A stretch of DNA of 23,924 bases from JBGTBQ01 sp041749275 (GTDB lineage: Bacteria; Acidobacteriota; Blastocatellia; Pyrinomonadales; Pyrinomonadaceae), in contig JBGTBQ010000438.1 in the NCBI GenBank assembly GCA_041749275.1, forward strand, positions 1-23,924. The letters are read 5' to 3'. The position numbers and the translations under genes were made by a program. Each line of letters starts with the position of its first letter. The stretch's first letter is position 1. The notes beneath the pieces were generated by a model. The model saw only the letters and a program-made list of their open reading frames with translations. It made no database searches and was not told the origin of the DNA. Below, in pieces: positions 8,459 through 14,982 of the stretch.

Positions 8459-9141
8459 CTCTCTTCAGGGTGTGCGATGACGCGGCGGGGGATGTCTGGG
8501 TATTCGGTCTCGTGGCGGATGACGCTCGCTTCGGAGAGCGGCCAGTAGCGGAAGAGCGCCTTGCCGTAGATGTACTTTTCAGGCACGAGGCCCCACGAGC
8601 GCGAGTCGCTGGAGTTGTCGCGGTTGTCGCCCATCACGAAGTAATAGTGCTGCCGGATGTAGACCGGCTGCTCGGTGCCGCGCGTGACGTTGCGGCCCGG
8701 ATCGAGGTACGGCTCGAAGAGTTCCCTGCCATTGACGAAGACGCGCCCGTCCCTGACCTGCACGGTTTCGCCCGGCAGACCGATGACGCGCTTGATGTAG
8801 CTCTTTGAAGGGTCGTCTGGAAACCAGAAGACCACGATGTCGCCGCGCTCCAATTCGGGTATGTCGTAATAGACGAGCTTGTTGACGAAGATGCGCTCGC
8901 CGTCGTGCAGGCGCGGGAGCATCGAAGTGCCCTCGACCTTGACGGGCTGCACGACGAAAACCAGCACCAGCGAGATGACGAGGAGCGCGAAGATGAGGTC
9001 GCGCAGTAGCAGACGCGCCTCCGACCAGAAGTGCCGGCGCGATTCGTCGCCAAGCCGCCGCACCTCGATGTCGCGGTCGTCCGTCGCGGCAATGCCGCCG
9101 AACGGCGGTTCGTCCCTTCGCTTGCGCCCGAATAAGAGCAT
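8449..9141 (-). CDS. lepB: Signal peptidase I
   Basis: This 230-residue inner-membrane serine/lysine protease removes signal peptides from exported proteins. A cytoplasmic N-tail is followed by one membrane helix (about 49-66). The catalytic Ser73 lies in VEGTSMLPRL and the general base Lys117 in YIKRVIGLPGE. GDIVVFWFP and YYFVMGDNRDNSSDSRSWG are the other conserved boxes. Family length is typical. The ATG start lies in a divergent intergenic region with a TTGACA promoter. The C-terminal residues ESEQ and the stop codon are encoded within a heptad-repeat arm, suggesting the tail was remodelled by repeat growth. Confidence 0.96.
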   Translation of the reverse strand: MLLFGRKRRDEPPFGGIAATDDRDIEVRRLGDESRRHFWSEARLLLRDLIFALLVISLVLVFVVQPVKVEGTSMLPRLHDGERIFVNKLVYYDIPELERGDIVVFWFPDDPSKSYIKRVIGLPGETVQVRDGRVFVNGRELFEPYLDPGRNVTRGTEQPVYIRQHYYFVMGDNRDNSSDSRSWGLVPEKYIYGKALFRYWPLSEASVIRHETEYPDIPRRVIAHPEESEQ

Positions 9142-9205
9142 GTCAGTCGTTCCAAAATCCGGCTCGCTTTCTAATCGAAGCGCTCCGCCCTATCTCAAGT
9201 TTTCG

Positions 9206-9235
9206 AGGTTAGCCGCGCCGCACGAACTTTGTCAA
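9206..9235 (-). promoter_or_regulatory. Probable sigma-70-type promoter of lepB
   Basis: On the minus strand a consensus TTGACA (9235-9230) is followed after 18 nt by TAACCT (9211-9206), a weak -10. Transcription would start near 9198, leaving a leader of about 57 nt. The -35 is strong and the -10 is the doubtful part. Confidence 0.45.
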
Positions 9236-9245
9236 CGCAAGGCAA

Positions 9246-9364
9246 GTAGGCGGTAGGCCGTGGGCCGTGGGCCGTTTAAAAACTTTGGAGTTTGTCTCTC
9301 AAGATTACAGCGAAACTTTCACTCAAAGCGCCGCATCGCCAACCGCCTACCGCTTACCTCCTAC
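9246..9364. repeat. Heptad inverted-repeat cassette B (GTAGGCN type)
   Basis: The left arm (9246-9273) is GTAGGCG, GTAGGCC, GTGGGCC, GTGGGCC. The right arm (9344-9364) is CGCCTAC, CGCTTAC, CTCCTAC. The arms are 70 nt apart. The cassette sits exactly between the -35 boxes of the divergent lepB and HU promoters, where no terminator is needed. Confidence 0.75.
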
Positions 9365-9375
9365 TTCGCTGATGC

Positions 9376-9405
9376 TTGACAGCTTCGCCGACGCATCTCT
9401 ATTAT
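9376..9405 (+). promoter_or_regulatory. Sigma-70-type promoter of the HU gene
   Basis: TTGACA (9376-9381), an 18-nt spacer and TATTAT (9400-9405) form a near-consensus promoter. The start site would be about 9412, giving a leader of about 78 nt before the GTG at 9490. It is the best promoter match in the window, as expected for an abundant DNA-binding protein. Confidence 0.7.
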
Positions 9406-9489
9406 CGCCAATAAGTTGTTGCTACCCTTAGACTAAGCCACGCTCTCGCGGAAGGTGGCGCGGTTGAAAAGAGAGGCTTTGGAAGCGAC

Positions 9490-9870
9490 GTGATCAAACT
9501 CGACATTGTGAATCGTGTAGCCGAGCGGACGGGCGTCCCGAAGATGAAGGCCGAGCAGGCGGTGGACGCGCTCTTCCACTCGATGAAGGAGGCGCTGGCG
9601 CGCGGCGAGCGGATCGAGTTGCGCGGCTTCGGCGTGTTCGTCGTCAAGCCGCGCAAGCGCGGCGTGGGGCGCAACCCGCGCACGGGCGAAGAGGTCGCCA
9701 TCCCCTCCGGCAAGACTATCCGCTTCAAGCCCGGCAAAGAGCTTCAGGCGCACGGCTTCGATGACGAGCACAACGACCACACCGACGACCAACACGACTC
9801 CGAAACCCCCGCGCCCGACAGTGGCTCGACCGATAAGGCCGACGACGCCGGGCCGCGCTACGAATTCTAA
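9490..9870 (+). CDS. HU/IHF-family DNA-binding protein with acidic tail
   Basis: This 126-residue nucleoid protein bends and compacts DNA as a dimer. Residues 1-88 are a full HU fold: the N-terminal helices (KLDIVNRVAERTGV), the GFGVFVVKPRKRGVGRNPRTGE signature with the DNA-intercalating Pro63 (RNPRTGE, 61-67), and the closing KTIRFKPGKEL. Residues 91-126 are an added Asp/His/Glu-rich tail absent from E. coli HU. Acidic tails of this kind can moderate DNA binding, but that role is inferred here. The start is GTG with GGAAG just upstream. A near-consensus promoter precedes it. Confidence 0.94.
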   Translation: MIKLDIVNRVAERTGVPKMKAEQAVDALFHSMKEALARGERIELRGFGVFVVKPRKRGVGRNPRTGEEVAIPSGKTIRFKPGKELQAHGFDDEHNDHTDDQHDSETPAPDSGSTDKADDAGPRYEF

Positions 9871-9896
9871 ATCAGCGCTGAGTGAGAAGCAGGCTG

Positions 9897-10010
9897 TTAG
9901 CGATTAGCTATTAGCCGTTAGCTCACGGCAGCCGCCGCACCGCGAGTTGATTCGGAAATTCGAGAACACTCCGCTGGTTCTCTTTTAAGCTAACAGCTAA
10001 CAGCTTTTTT
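9897..10010. repeat. Heptad inverted-repeat cassette C (TTAGCNN type), terminator-like 3' end
   Basis: The left arm (9897-9924) is TTAGCGA, TTAGCTA, TTAGCCG, TTAGCTC. The right arm is GCTAACA, GCTAACA, then GCTTTTTT (9989-10010). GCTGTTAGC (9893-9901) pairs perfectly with GCTAACAGC, and the T6 run makes it look like an intrinsic terminator for the HU gene. The next start codon follows one base later. Confidence 0.75.
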
Positions 10011-10011
10011 C

Positions 10012-11058
10012 ATGTCTGAATCAATCCGCGGTATTCCTGTTTTCGCGGCGCGGTCGGAGGGCGCGAGTCGCCGCCGTCGCGCGGCTCGCCCGACAGCGCG
10101 CGAGTGGGCGCGGCACACGGCGCTCTTCATCCTGACGGCGCTGACGGCGACATGGGCGGGCACGATGTCTGCCTTCTGGTCGCTGAGTGACGCGCCACAG
10201 GTATTAGTAGCGTCGCCCGCCACTCCGCTCGATTACATCCTCTTTATCCCACGGCAACTCTTCGGTGAACTGGGCGCGGGCGCGCTTTATTCGTTCGCGC
10301 ATCCCTCTTTGATTTTTGACGGCGCAATCTTCGCGCTCGCGCTGCTCGCCATCCTGCTCGCGCACGAGGCGGGACACTACGTCGCCTGTCGCCTCTATGG
10401 CGTTGACGCGACGCTGCCCTACTTCATCCCGATGCCGCCGCCGTTCATGGCGGGCACACTCGGCGCGTTCATCAAAATCAGGTCGCCGATTCCGTCGCGC
10501 CGCGCGCTCTTCGACATCGGCGTGGCCGGGCCGCTCGCGGGTTTCGCAATGATTATCCCGGTCGCCGTCGCCGGACTGTTGACGACTACGCCGCAGGCGC
10601 TCCCGCTCGACGCGACCGGCATGATCCGCTTTAACGACCCGCTCATGTTGCAACTGCTCGCGTGGGTTCTGGGCGTGCGGGACTTGGCGAACACCGCGCC
10701 GAATCCGTTCTACTTCGCCGCGTGGATTGGGCTGCTGGTGACGAGCCTGAACCTGATGCCGGTCGGGCAACTCGATGGCGGACACGCCGTCTATGCATTC
10801 TTCGGCGCGCGCGTGCATGGTCTGGTCGGGCGCGTCGCATTTCTCTTCGTCCTGCTGCTCGCACCGCTCGGCTGGTTTCTGCACGGCGCGCCGACCGGCG
10901 TTGTCTATGCCCTCCTGCTCTTCATCATGTTGCGCCTGCGCCACCCGCGAGCCGAAGACGAGCGCGACTCGCTCGGTCTTCGTCGCACGCTTGTCGCGCT
11001 GTTCACGCTCCTTGTCTTCCTGCTCTCTTTCTTACCCTTCCCGCTGACGGTCAGTTGA
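10012..11058 (+). CDS. Site-2-protease-type (M50) membrane metalloprotease
   Basis: This 348-residue integral membrane zinc protease is expected to cut substrates within the membrane. The zinc motif HEAGH (118-122) lies in a hydrophobic helix, and the distal ligand Asp255 lies in LMPVGQLDGGH. GTLGAFIKIRSPIPSRRALFDIGVAGPLAG, described by its key words GAFI, RSPI and GPLAG, is typical of the membrane-embedded M50 group. About seven hydrophobic segments are visible, after a basic N-terminal tail of 35 residues. No PDZ domain is seen. The substrate is unknown. The ATG at 10012 follows a T-run with no Shine-Dalgarno sequence, so the start is less certain than the identity. Confidence 0.9.
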   Translation: MSESIRGIPVFAARSEGASRRRRAARPTAREWARHTALFILTALTATWAGTMSAFWSLSDAPQVLVASPATPLDYILFIPRQLFGELGAGALYSFAHPSLIFDGAIFALALLAILLAHEAGHYVACRLYGVDATLPYFIPMPPPFMAGTLGAFIKIRSPIPSRRALFDIGVAGPLAGFAMIIPVAVAGLLTTTPQALPLDATGMIRFNDPLMLQLLAWVLGVRDLANTAPNPFYFAAWIGLLVTSLNLMPVGQLDGGHAVYAFFGARVHGLVGRVAFLFVLLLAPLGWFLHGAPTGVVYALLLFIMLRLRHPRAEDERDSLGLRRTLVALFTLLVFLLSFLPFPLTVS

Positions 11059-11060
11059 TT

Positions 11061-11225
11061 TTGAAAGCCAAGCGGAGGGGCGTATTCGGTACTTCATGCG
11101 GCAGTTGGGGCGGCGTCCCCGTCAACCTCCGCGTCGCGTACCGCGACAGCCACCCACCCGAAGGCGCGCGCGACTTCGTCGGCTTCCGCTGCGCGAAATC
11201 CGTGATGAAGATGGAGCGGCGTTAA
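11061..11225 (+). pseudogene. Remnant of a formylglycine-generating-enzyme / SUMF1-like domain (C-terminal end only)
   Basis: In a different frame just after the protease stop, about 50 codons read GTSCGSWGGVPVNLRVAYRD, then a short linker and DFVGFRCAKS, ending at TAA. This matches the end of FGE-sulfatase domains, which typically read RGGSW ... NLR.A.R ... IGFRCA. The rest of the domain, some 200 residues, is missing; upstream sequence in this frame is the shadow of the protease gene. No start codon or ribosome site is seen. It is most simply a deletion remnant, and the junction lies at about 11060. Confidence 0.65.
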
Positions 11226-11239
11226 CCGGCAGTGAAAAA

Positions 11240-11575
11240 CTAACGTTCGACGGTCTCTTCGACGCGCGACTCGATGACCCGGACGGTGCCGTCCGAGAGT
11301 TTGATAGTGACGCGCTTGCTGACAGTCGGCTTCGCGGGCGGGGGTGGCGGTTCGGGCGCCTCTGGCATTGCCGGCATTGCGGGCAGCGGCGGCAGTTCGT
11401 TCAGAGACTGTCTGCTGTTCGGGCAGGGCCGCTTACGGTGCGTCGGGCGGACTGATTCGTAGACGGGTGTCGCGGGTGTCGCGCCAAAAATGGCGCTGAA
11501 GACGGTCGCCGTCATCAAGCCGGCTCCGAAGGTGACGAGAGCAATCGCAATACGCAGTAACAGGTGCGGCATCAT
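11240..11575 (-). CDS. Small proline-rich membrane-anchored protein, function unknown
   Basis: This 111-residue protein is not recognised as a known family. It has one N-terminal hydrophobic helix (about 6-29), a signal anchor or uncleaved signal. A spacer leads to a Pro/Ala/Glu stretch with PPPPP (about 65-80), then a charged 30-residue end (KRVTIKLSDGTVRVIESRVEE) that looks like a short beta element. The start is well supported: ATGATG follows AAGGAG and AAGGA at 11577-11592. The gene ends 14 nt from the plus-strand FGE remnant. The proline-rich part may span part of the periplasm, which is inference from composition only. Confidence 0.7.
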   Translation of the reverse strand: MMPHLLLRIAIALVTFGAGLMTATVFSAIFGATPATPVYESVRPTHRKRPCPNSRQSLNELPPLPAMPAMPEAPEPPPPPAKPTVSKRVTIKLSDGTVRVIESRVEETVER

Positions 11576-11672
11576 TCCTTAAAACTCCTTCCTCGATACA
11601 GTTGTTAGTAACCCAAAGATGTCGCGGAAACATTTCGGGTTTGCCCGTTCTTGTAAACCCTCTGTAAAAAAC

Positions 11673-12671
11673 TCACGCCCCCGCCACGCTCGAAGCGGGC
11701 AGAAGCCCCTTCAACTCGCGCACCACGCGCTCCGCGTCCTCCTGATCCTTCAGCGCAATCATGAAGAACTTATAGCCCTGATGGAAGCAGACGACGCCGT
11801 TCGAGAAGAGCCAGACGCCGGAGAGCAAAGGGTTGCCGCCGATGAGCCAGTCAATCGGCGCGCCGACGATAGTGCCGGGCTGTAGAATCTGCGCCCACAT
11901 CGTCAGCCCCGCCGCGCAACTGAACGCCCCAAGAAGCGGCGCTCCGACGTAGCGCACGATTTTGCGCTCGAACTCGACCCGCTCGCGCTCCGCCGCATCC
12001 AGCTCGCCCTCTTCGAGAAGTCGCTCGCGCTCGCGCAGGTAGCCGTCGAACTTTTCGCCCGCCTTTCGCAGCGCCCAGACGGGCAGCGCCGAGTGCGTGA
12101 ACCAGTGCGGGTGCGCGCCTAAGAAGACCGCATCGAGACCGGGCAAGGCCGCGCCCGCGCGCACGCCCACCGCGAGCGAGAGCGACACCACGATGGCCTG
12201 CTTCGGGTTCTCACGCGCCCAATCGTAGACGCGGAACAGGCCGACCGTCGAGGCGCTCGTCAGACGGGTCGCGCGCGCGCCGATGTCCGCGACCTGTGCG
12301 GCCCGCTCGTAATACTTCTTCGCGCTTCCAAAAGCTTCGCTGGCCTTCGCGCCGGCACGCTTGCTCGCCGCTCGCGCCGCGCGCGCCGCTTCATCCGCCG
12401 CGCGCCCGGCCTTCTCACGGGCGCCCTTCGTCTGTTCGCGCACTTCTTCGGCACGCTCGCCCAACTCGAAGTCTTCGCCAAGACGCTCGGCTTCAGCGCG
12501 TGCCCGCTCCGCGACCTGCTCGGCCTTCTCGGCCCCACGCCGCGCCGCGTCGCCTGCCACCCGCGCGCCTTCTTCGACGCGCTCGCGGATCTGATACTTC
12601 TCGTCCAACTCGCGTGCCTTGCGTCGCGCCGCGTCGCGCCACTCTTCAAGCTTGTCCTTATAATCAGCCAT
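11673..12671 (-). CDS. Coiled-coil membrane protein, function unknown
   Basis: This 332-residue protein has two parts. Residues 1-140 are almost entirely charged helix (repeated AEKAEQVAERARAEAE-like and AARAARAASKRAGAKAS-like runs), resembling coiled coil or LEA-type sequence. From about 140 to 320 there are several hydrophobic segments (AIVVSLSLAVGVRAGAAL; LLGAFSCAAGLTMWAQIL; LLSGVWLFSNGVVCF) separated by a second charged helix. It is probably membrane-attached. ATG at 12671 follows AAGGAAA at good spacing, so the start is secure. The helical repeats make weak homology to unrelated coiled coils likely, so no function is assigned. Confidence 0.75.
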   Translation of the reverse strand: MADYKDKLEEWRDAARRKARELDEKYQIRERVEEGARVAGDAARRGAEKAEQVAERARAEAERLGEDFELGERAEEVREQTKGAREKAGRAADEAARAARAASKRAGAKASEAFGSAKKYYERAAQVADIGARATRLTSASTVGLFRVYDWARENPKQAIVVSLSLAVGVRAGAALPGLDAVFLGAHPHWFTHSALPVWALRKAGEKFDGYLRERERLLEEGELDAAERERVEFERKIVRYVGAPLLGAFSCAAGLTMWAQILQPGTIVGAPIDWLIGGNPLLSGVWLFSNGVVCFHQGYKFFMIALKDQEDAERVVRELKGLLPASSVAGA

Positions 12672-12689
12672 AAGATTTCCTTTGGGAAA

Positions 12690-12770
12690 GATGCCGGATG
12701 TCAGATGTGGGATGTCAGTGAAGTCACGCTGTTTTTACCGACCTCCAATATCTGACATCCGACATCTGCC
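12690..12770. repeat. Heptad inverted-repeat cassette D (GATGTCR type)
   Basis: The left arm (12690-12717) is GATGCCG, GATGTCA, GATGTGG, GATGTCA. The right arm (12750-12770) is ATCTGAC, ATCCGAC, ATCTGCC. It uses the same heptad word as cassettes G and I. It lies 19 nt upstream of the coiled-coil gene, whose ribosome-binding site is intact. Confidence 0.8.
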
Positions 12771-12787
12771 TTTTATGATACGCCGCG

Positions 12788-12862
12788 TGGGGCCGCCCGG
12801 TTCTGGCGCGGTGGCCCTGCTTGCGGCGCGCGAGTTTGACGGCCCCAACCCCACATTTTTTT
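12788..12862 (+). terminator. Possible terminator-like stem with T-run
   Basis: TGGGGCCG (12788-12795) pairs exactly with CGGCCCCA (12840-12847), and T7 follows at 12856-12862. The loop is long (44 nt), the T-run is offset by 8 nt, and no plus-strand gene ends upstream, so function is doubtful. It may insulate the Crp promoter from upstream transcription. Confidence 0.25.
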
Positions 12863-12875
12863 GAGAAAACAGGTC

Positions 12876-12904
12876 TTGCGCCCCTCGTTTCTTCGTGTTA
12901 GAGT
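12876..12904 (+). promoter_or_regulatory. Possible promoter upstream of the Crp/Fnr regulator
   Basis: TTGCGC (12876-12881), a 17-nt spacer and TAGAGT (12899-12904) resemble a sigma-70 promoter. The start site near 12911 would leave a leader of about 250 nt. The stretch 12912-13161 has no gene or clear palindrome that I can see, so a closer promoter or a regulatory leader is possible. Confidence 0.35.
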
Positions 12905-13161
12905 GCCCGTCAACAAGGATGGTTCCTGTGCGTATTCGTTGAATTAATACTTATCCTCATCGAACCCGCACGAAACTTAAAGAACCTCGCTCCCTTGTCA
13001 GAGGTTTTCCGCTCTCAGTATCGATTCCCTTTTTCGGTCAAGAAAAGTTCTCCGGAACCTGTTTCTTTCCATACTCCGGGCAGTCGTCCACGCTGGACAT
13101 GAACCATGCGTGGTTTTGAAGCTCTCCGATTCCGTCCCTTAACGCCCAGAAGGATACCCCC

Positions 13162-13875
13162 ATGTCAGCCCGACGTGCTTGCGACCTAACCGACCGAGAC
13201 CGCGCGGAGATTATACGCCAATCCGAGATTGGCCCCAGCCTCGATGATGAAGCGCTGGCTCTGCTGGCCAACGCCTCGACCGCGGTTGATTACCGCCGTC
13301 GCCGCTATATCTACCGCACTGGCGACACGGCGGACGCGCTGTTTCTAATCGCCCGTGGACGCGTCAAACTCTGCCTGCTCGAAGATGATTCGGAGCGCGA
13401 GGCCGTGATTGACATCCTCGAAAATGGCTCCGTCTTCGGTGAATCGGCTCTGTACGCGAACGGCGCGCGCGAAAAGTGCGCCGTCGCTTACGAGAACGTG
13501 CGCCTCGTGCGGATTCCCGTGGGGGCTTATCAAGAGGGGATGGCGGCGAGCCGCCCGCTTTATGATTACACCTTCCGCATGGTCGGTCAACGGCTCGCCC
13601 GCGCCGAGCGGCGCGTCGCCGACTTCGCTCTCGACGCCATCCCCGCACGCCTCGATAAACTTCTCGTCGAACTCTCCAAACGCTATGGGCGGCCCGACCC
13701 TGACGGCGTCCTGATAGACCTCGCGCTCCCACACCGCGAGATCGCCTCCATCGTCGGCTCTACCCGCGAGAGCATTACCGTCCGCTTGAATGCCATGCGC
13801 CGCGCCGGTATCATTGATTTCGTTGACCGTAAAATCCTGATCAAAAGCTCGGCGGCGATTTCGGCGGCGGTGTGA
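13162..13875 (+). CDS. Crp/Fnr-family transcriptional regulator
   Basis: This 237-residue cytoplasmic DNA-binding regulator has a cyclic-nucleotide-binding-like beta barrel (about 28-125) with the conserved turn GSVFGESALY (89-98). A dimer helix follows (about 130-158), then a winged helix-turn-helix (160-230) with LPHREIASIVGSTRESITVRLN as recognition unit. The barrel lacks the clustered cysteines of oxygen-sensing FNR. The RxS-type phosphate contact of true CRP is not obvious after the GES turn (ANGAREKCAV), so the ligand is unknown. ATG follows AAGGAT at 9 nt. Targets cannot be inferred. yacG follows after an 86-nt gap filled by a heptad cassette. Confidence 0.92.
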   Translation: MSARRACDLTDRDRAEIIRQSEIGPSLDDEALALLANASTAVDYRRRRYIYRTGDTADALFLIARGRVKLCLLEDDSEREAVIDILENGSVFGESALYANGAREKCAVAYENVRLVRIPVGAYQEGMAASRPLYDYTFRMVGQRLARAERRVADFALDAIPARLDKLLVELSKRYGRPDPDGVLIDLALPHREIASIVGSTRESITVRLNAMRRAGIIDFVDRKILIKSSAAISAAV

Positions 13876-13883
13876 AAAGCATT

Positions 13884-13960
13884 CCGCCCTCGGCGATTAG
13901 CTGTCAGCCTGTCTATTGCTGGTTTTTAGTTGACTGCTAAAAGCCGATTGCCGAATGCTC
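13884..13960. repeat. Heptad inverted-repeat cassette E (degenerate)
   Basis: The right arm (13933-13960) has four heptads in register: ACTGCTA, AAAGCCG, ATTGCCG, AATGCTC. The left arm (about 13884-13904) contains CGGCGAT and TAGCTGT, the approximate complements. It ends one base before the yacG ATG. The arms are more diverged than in cassettes A-D. Confidence 0.5.
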
Positions 13961-13961
13961 T

Positions 13962-14168
13962 ATGAAATGTCCGACTTGCGACAAGCCTATCAACTGGAAA
14001 GACAATCCCTTCCGCCCGTTCTGTTCCGAGCGCTGCAAGCTGATTGATTTCGGCGCGTGGGTTAACGGCGATTACGCCGTGCCCGCCGAGGAATCAGCCC
14101 CGTCGCTCGAAGACCTCGGCCAGAATCAGTCCGTGCCCGGCGAGACGGACAGTTCGCCGAACTCATAA
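13962..14168 (+). CDS. yacG: DNA gyrase inhibitor YacG (zinc-binding)
   Basis: This 68-residue protein has the four zinc ligands of the YacG family: Cys3 and Cys6 (CPTC) and Cys21 and Cys25 (FCSERC). They are followed by LIDFGAWVNGDYAVP, the family's conserved core. In E. coli YacG binds GyrB and blocks DNA binding by gyrase; the same role is inferred here. The last 25 residues are acidic and probably unstructured. It lacks the usual coaE neighbour. The ATG has no Shine-Dalgarno sequence because a repeat arm runs up to it. Confidence 0.93.
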   Translation: MKCPTCDKPINWKDNPFRPFCSERCKLIDFGAWVNGDYAVPAEESAPSLEDLGQNQSVPGETDSSPNS

Positions 14169-14251
14169 GAACCCGCCGAATAACGGGCGTGCTTCCGTCA
14201 CACACCTTGTGTAGAATGTCCACTCCCTCGGTCGAAGGAGTTCAGTCGTCA

Positions 14252-14890
14252 ATGCGATTAGCCAGCCTCGATTATGCGTTCGCGCGCCGTTTCAGATTAA
14301 CGACGCTCGCCCTGCTGCTCTCGTCTCTGTTTTTCGCCGCGTGCGAGTTGGACGGCGCGTCGAAGAAGCCGCGTGCGACGAGCGAGACGCCGCGCTCCGC
14401 ATCCACCTCGGCGCGGATGCCGCCCGCCGAGTCGGCGCACGCCACGAACTCACGGCAGCAGGGGTGGACGATGCTTGACGGTCGCCGCACCGTGCTCGAA
14501 GACTTCCGCGGCCAAGCCGTCGTCCTCGACTTCTACGCCACGTACTGCCCGCCTTGCCTCAAGGAGATTCCGCACCTCGTCGCGCTCCAACGACGTTATG
14601 GGCCGCGAGGTTTGACAATCGTCGGCCTCAACGTCGGCGGTGAAGAGGATCAGGCCAAAGTGCCGGAGTTCGTCGAACGTCTCGACATCCAGTACCAGCT
14701 TGGCAATCCTGACCGGATGTTCGTTGAAGCATTCTTCGGCGGCAACTCAGCCATCCCGCAGACGCTCGTCTTCGACCGTCAAGGCCGCCTCGTCAAACAC
14801 CTCACCGGCTACGACGACGAAATCGCCGCGCAGCTCGAAGAGGCGATCCAGACGGCGCTCGACACTAAGGCGACGACGACTGACGAATAG
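14252..14890 (+). CDS. TlpA/ResA-like thioredoxin-fold lipoprotein
   Basis: From the ATG at 14252 this is 212 residues. It is an extracytoplasmic thiol-disulfide oxidoreductase, expected to keep cysteines reduced in exported proteins such as c-type cytochromes. A hydrophobic segment (17-30) ends in the lipobox FFAAC with Cys31, so it should be lipid-anchored. A Ser/Thr/Pro linker follows. The thioredoxin-fold domain has the active site YCPPC (Cys99 and Cys102) and the cis-proline loop SAIPQT (Pro169). The ATG at 14252 is preferred over an in-frame GTG at 14189, because GAAGGAG lies 12 nt upstream and the longer form would bury the signal sequence. TAGAAT at 14212 is a possible -10 box, without a good -35. 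Confidence 0.9.
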   Translation: MRLASLDYAFARRFRLTTLALLLSSLFFAACELDGASKKPRATSETPRSASTSARMPPAESAHATNSRQQGWTMLDGRRTVLEDFRGQAVVLDFYATYCPPCLKEIPHLVALQRRYGPRGLTIVGLNVGGEEDQAKVPEFVERLDIQYQLGNPDRMFVEAFFGGNSAIPQTLVFDRQGRLVKHLTGYDDEIAAQLEEAIQTALDTKATTTDE

Positions 14891-14897
14891 AACATGC

Positions 14898-14971
14898 CTG
14901 AAGGCTAAAGTCAGGAAGCGAGAACAGATGCTTTTGGCTTTGACTCCAGTCTCCAATCTCCAGACTTTCAG
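14898..14971. repeat. Heptad inverted-repeat cassette F (CTCCANN type, weak left arm)
   Basis: The right arm (14944-14971) has CTCCAGT, CTCCAAT, CTCCAGA, CTTTCAG in exact 7-nt register. The left arm (14898-14918), CTGAAGG, CTAAAGT, CAGGAAG, is only partly complementary (CTGAAGG against the complement of CTTTCAG, 6 of 7). It fills the gap before pyk. Confidence 0.5.
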
Positions 14972-14982
14972 AGGATGCTAAA

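Noticed and set aside
10662..11060. Long upstream extension of the FGE remnant frame
   Set aside because: Before about 11061 this frame is a shadow of the M50 protease gene, Arg-rich and without domain similarity.
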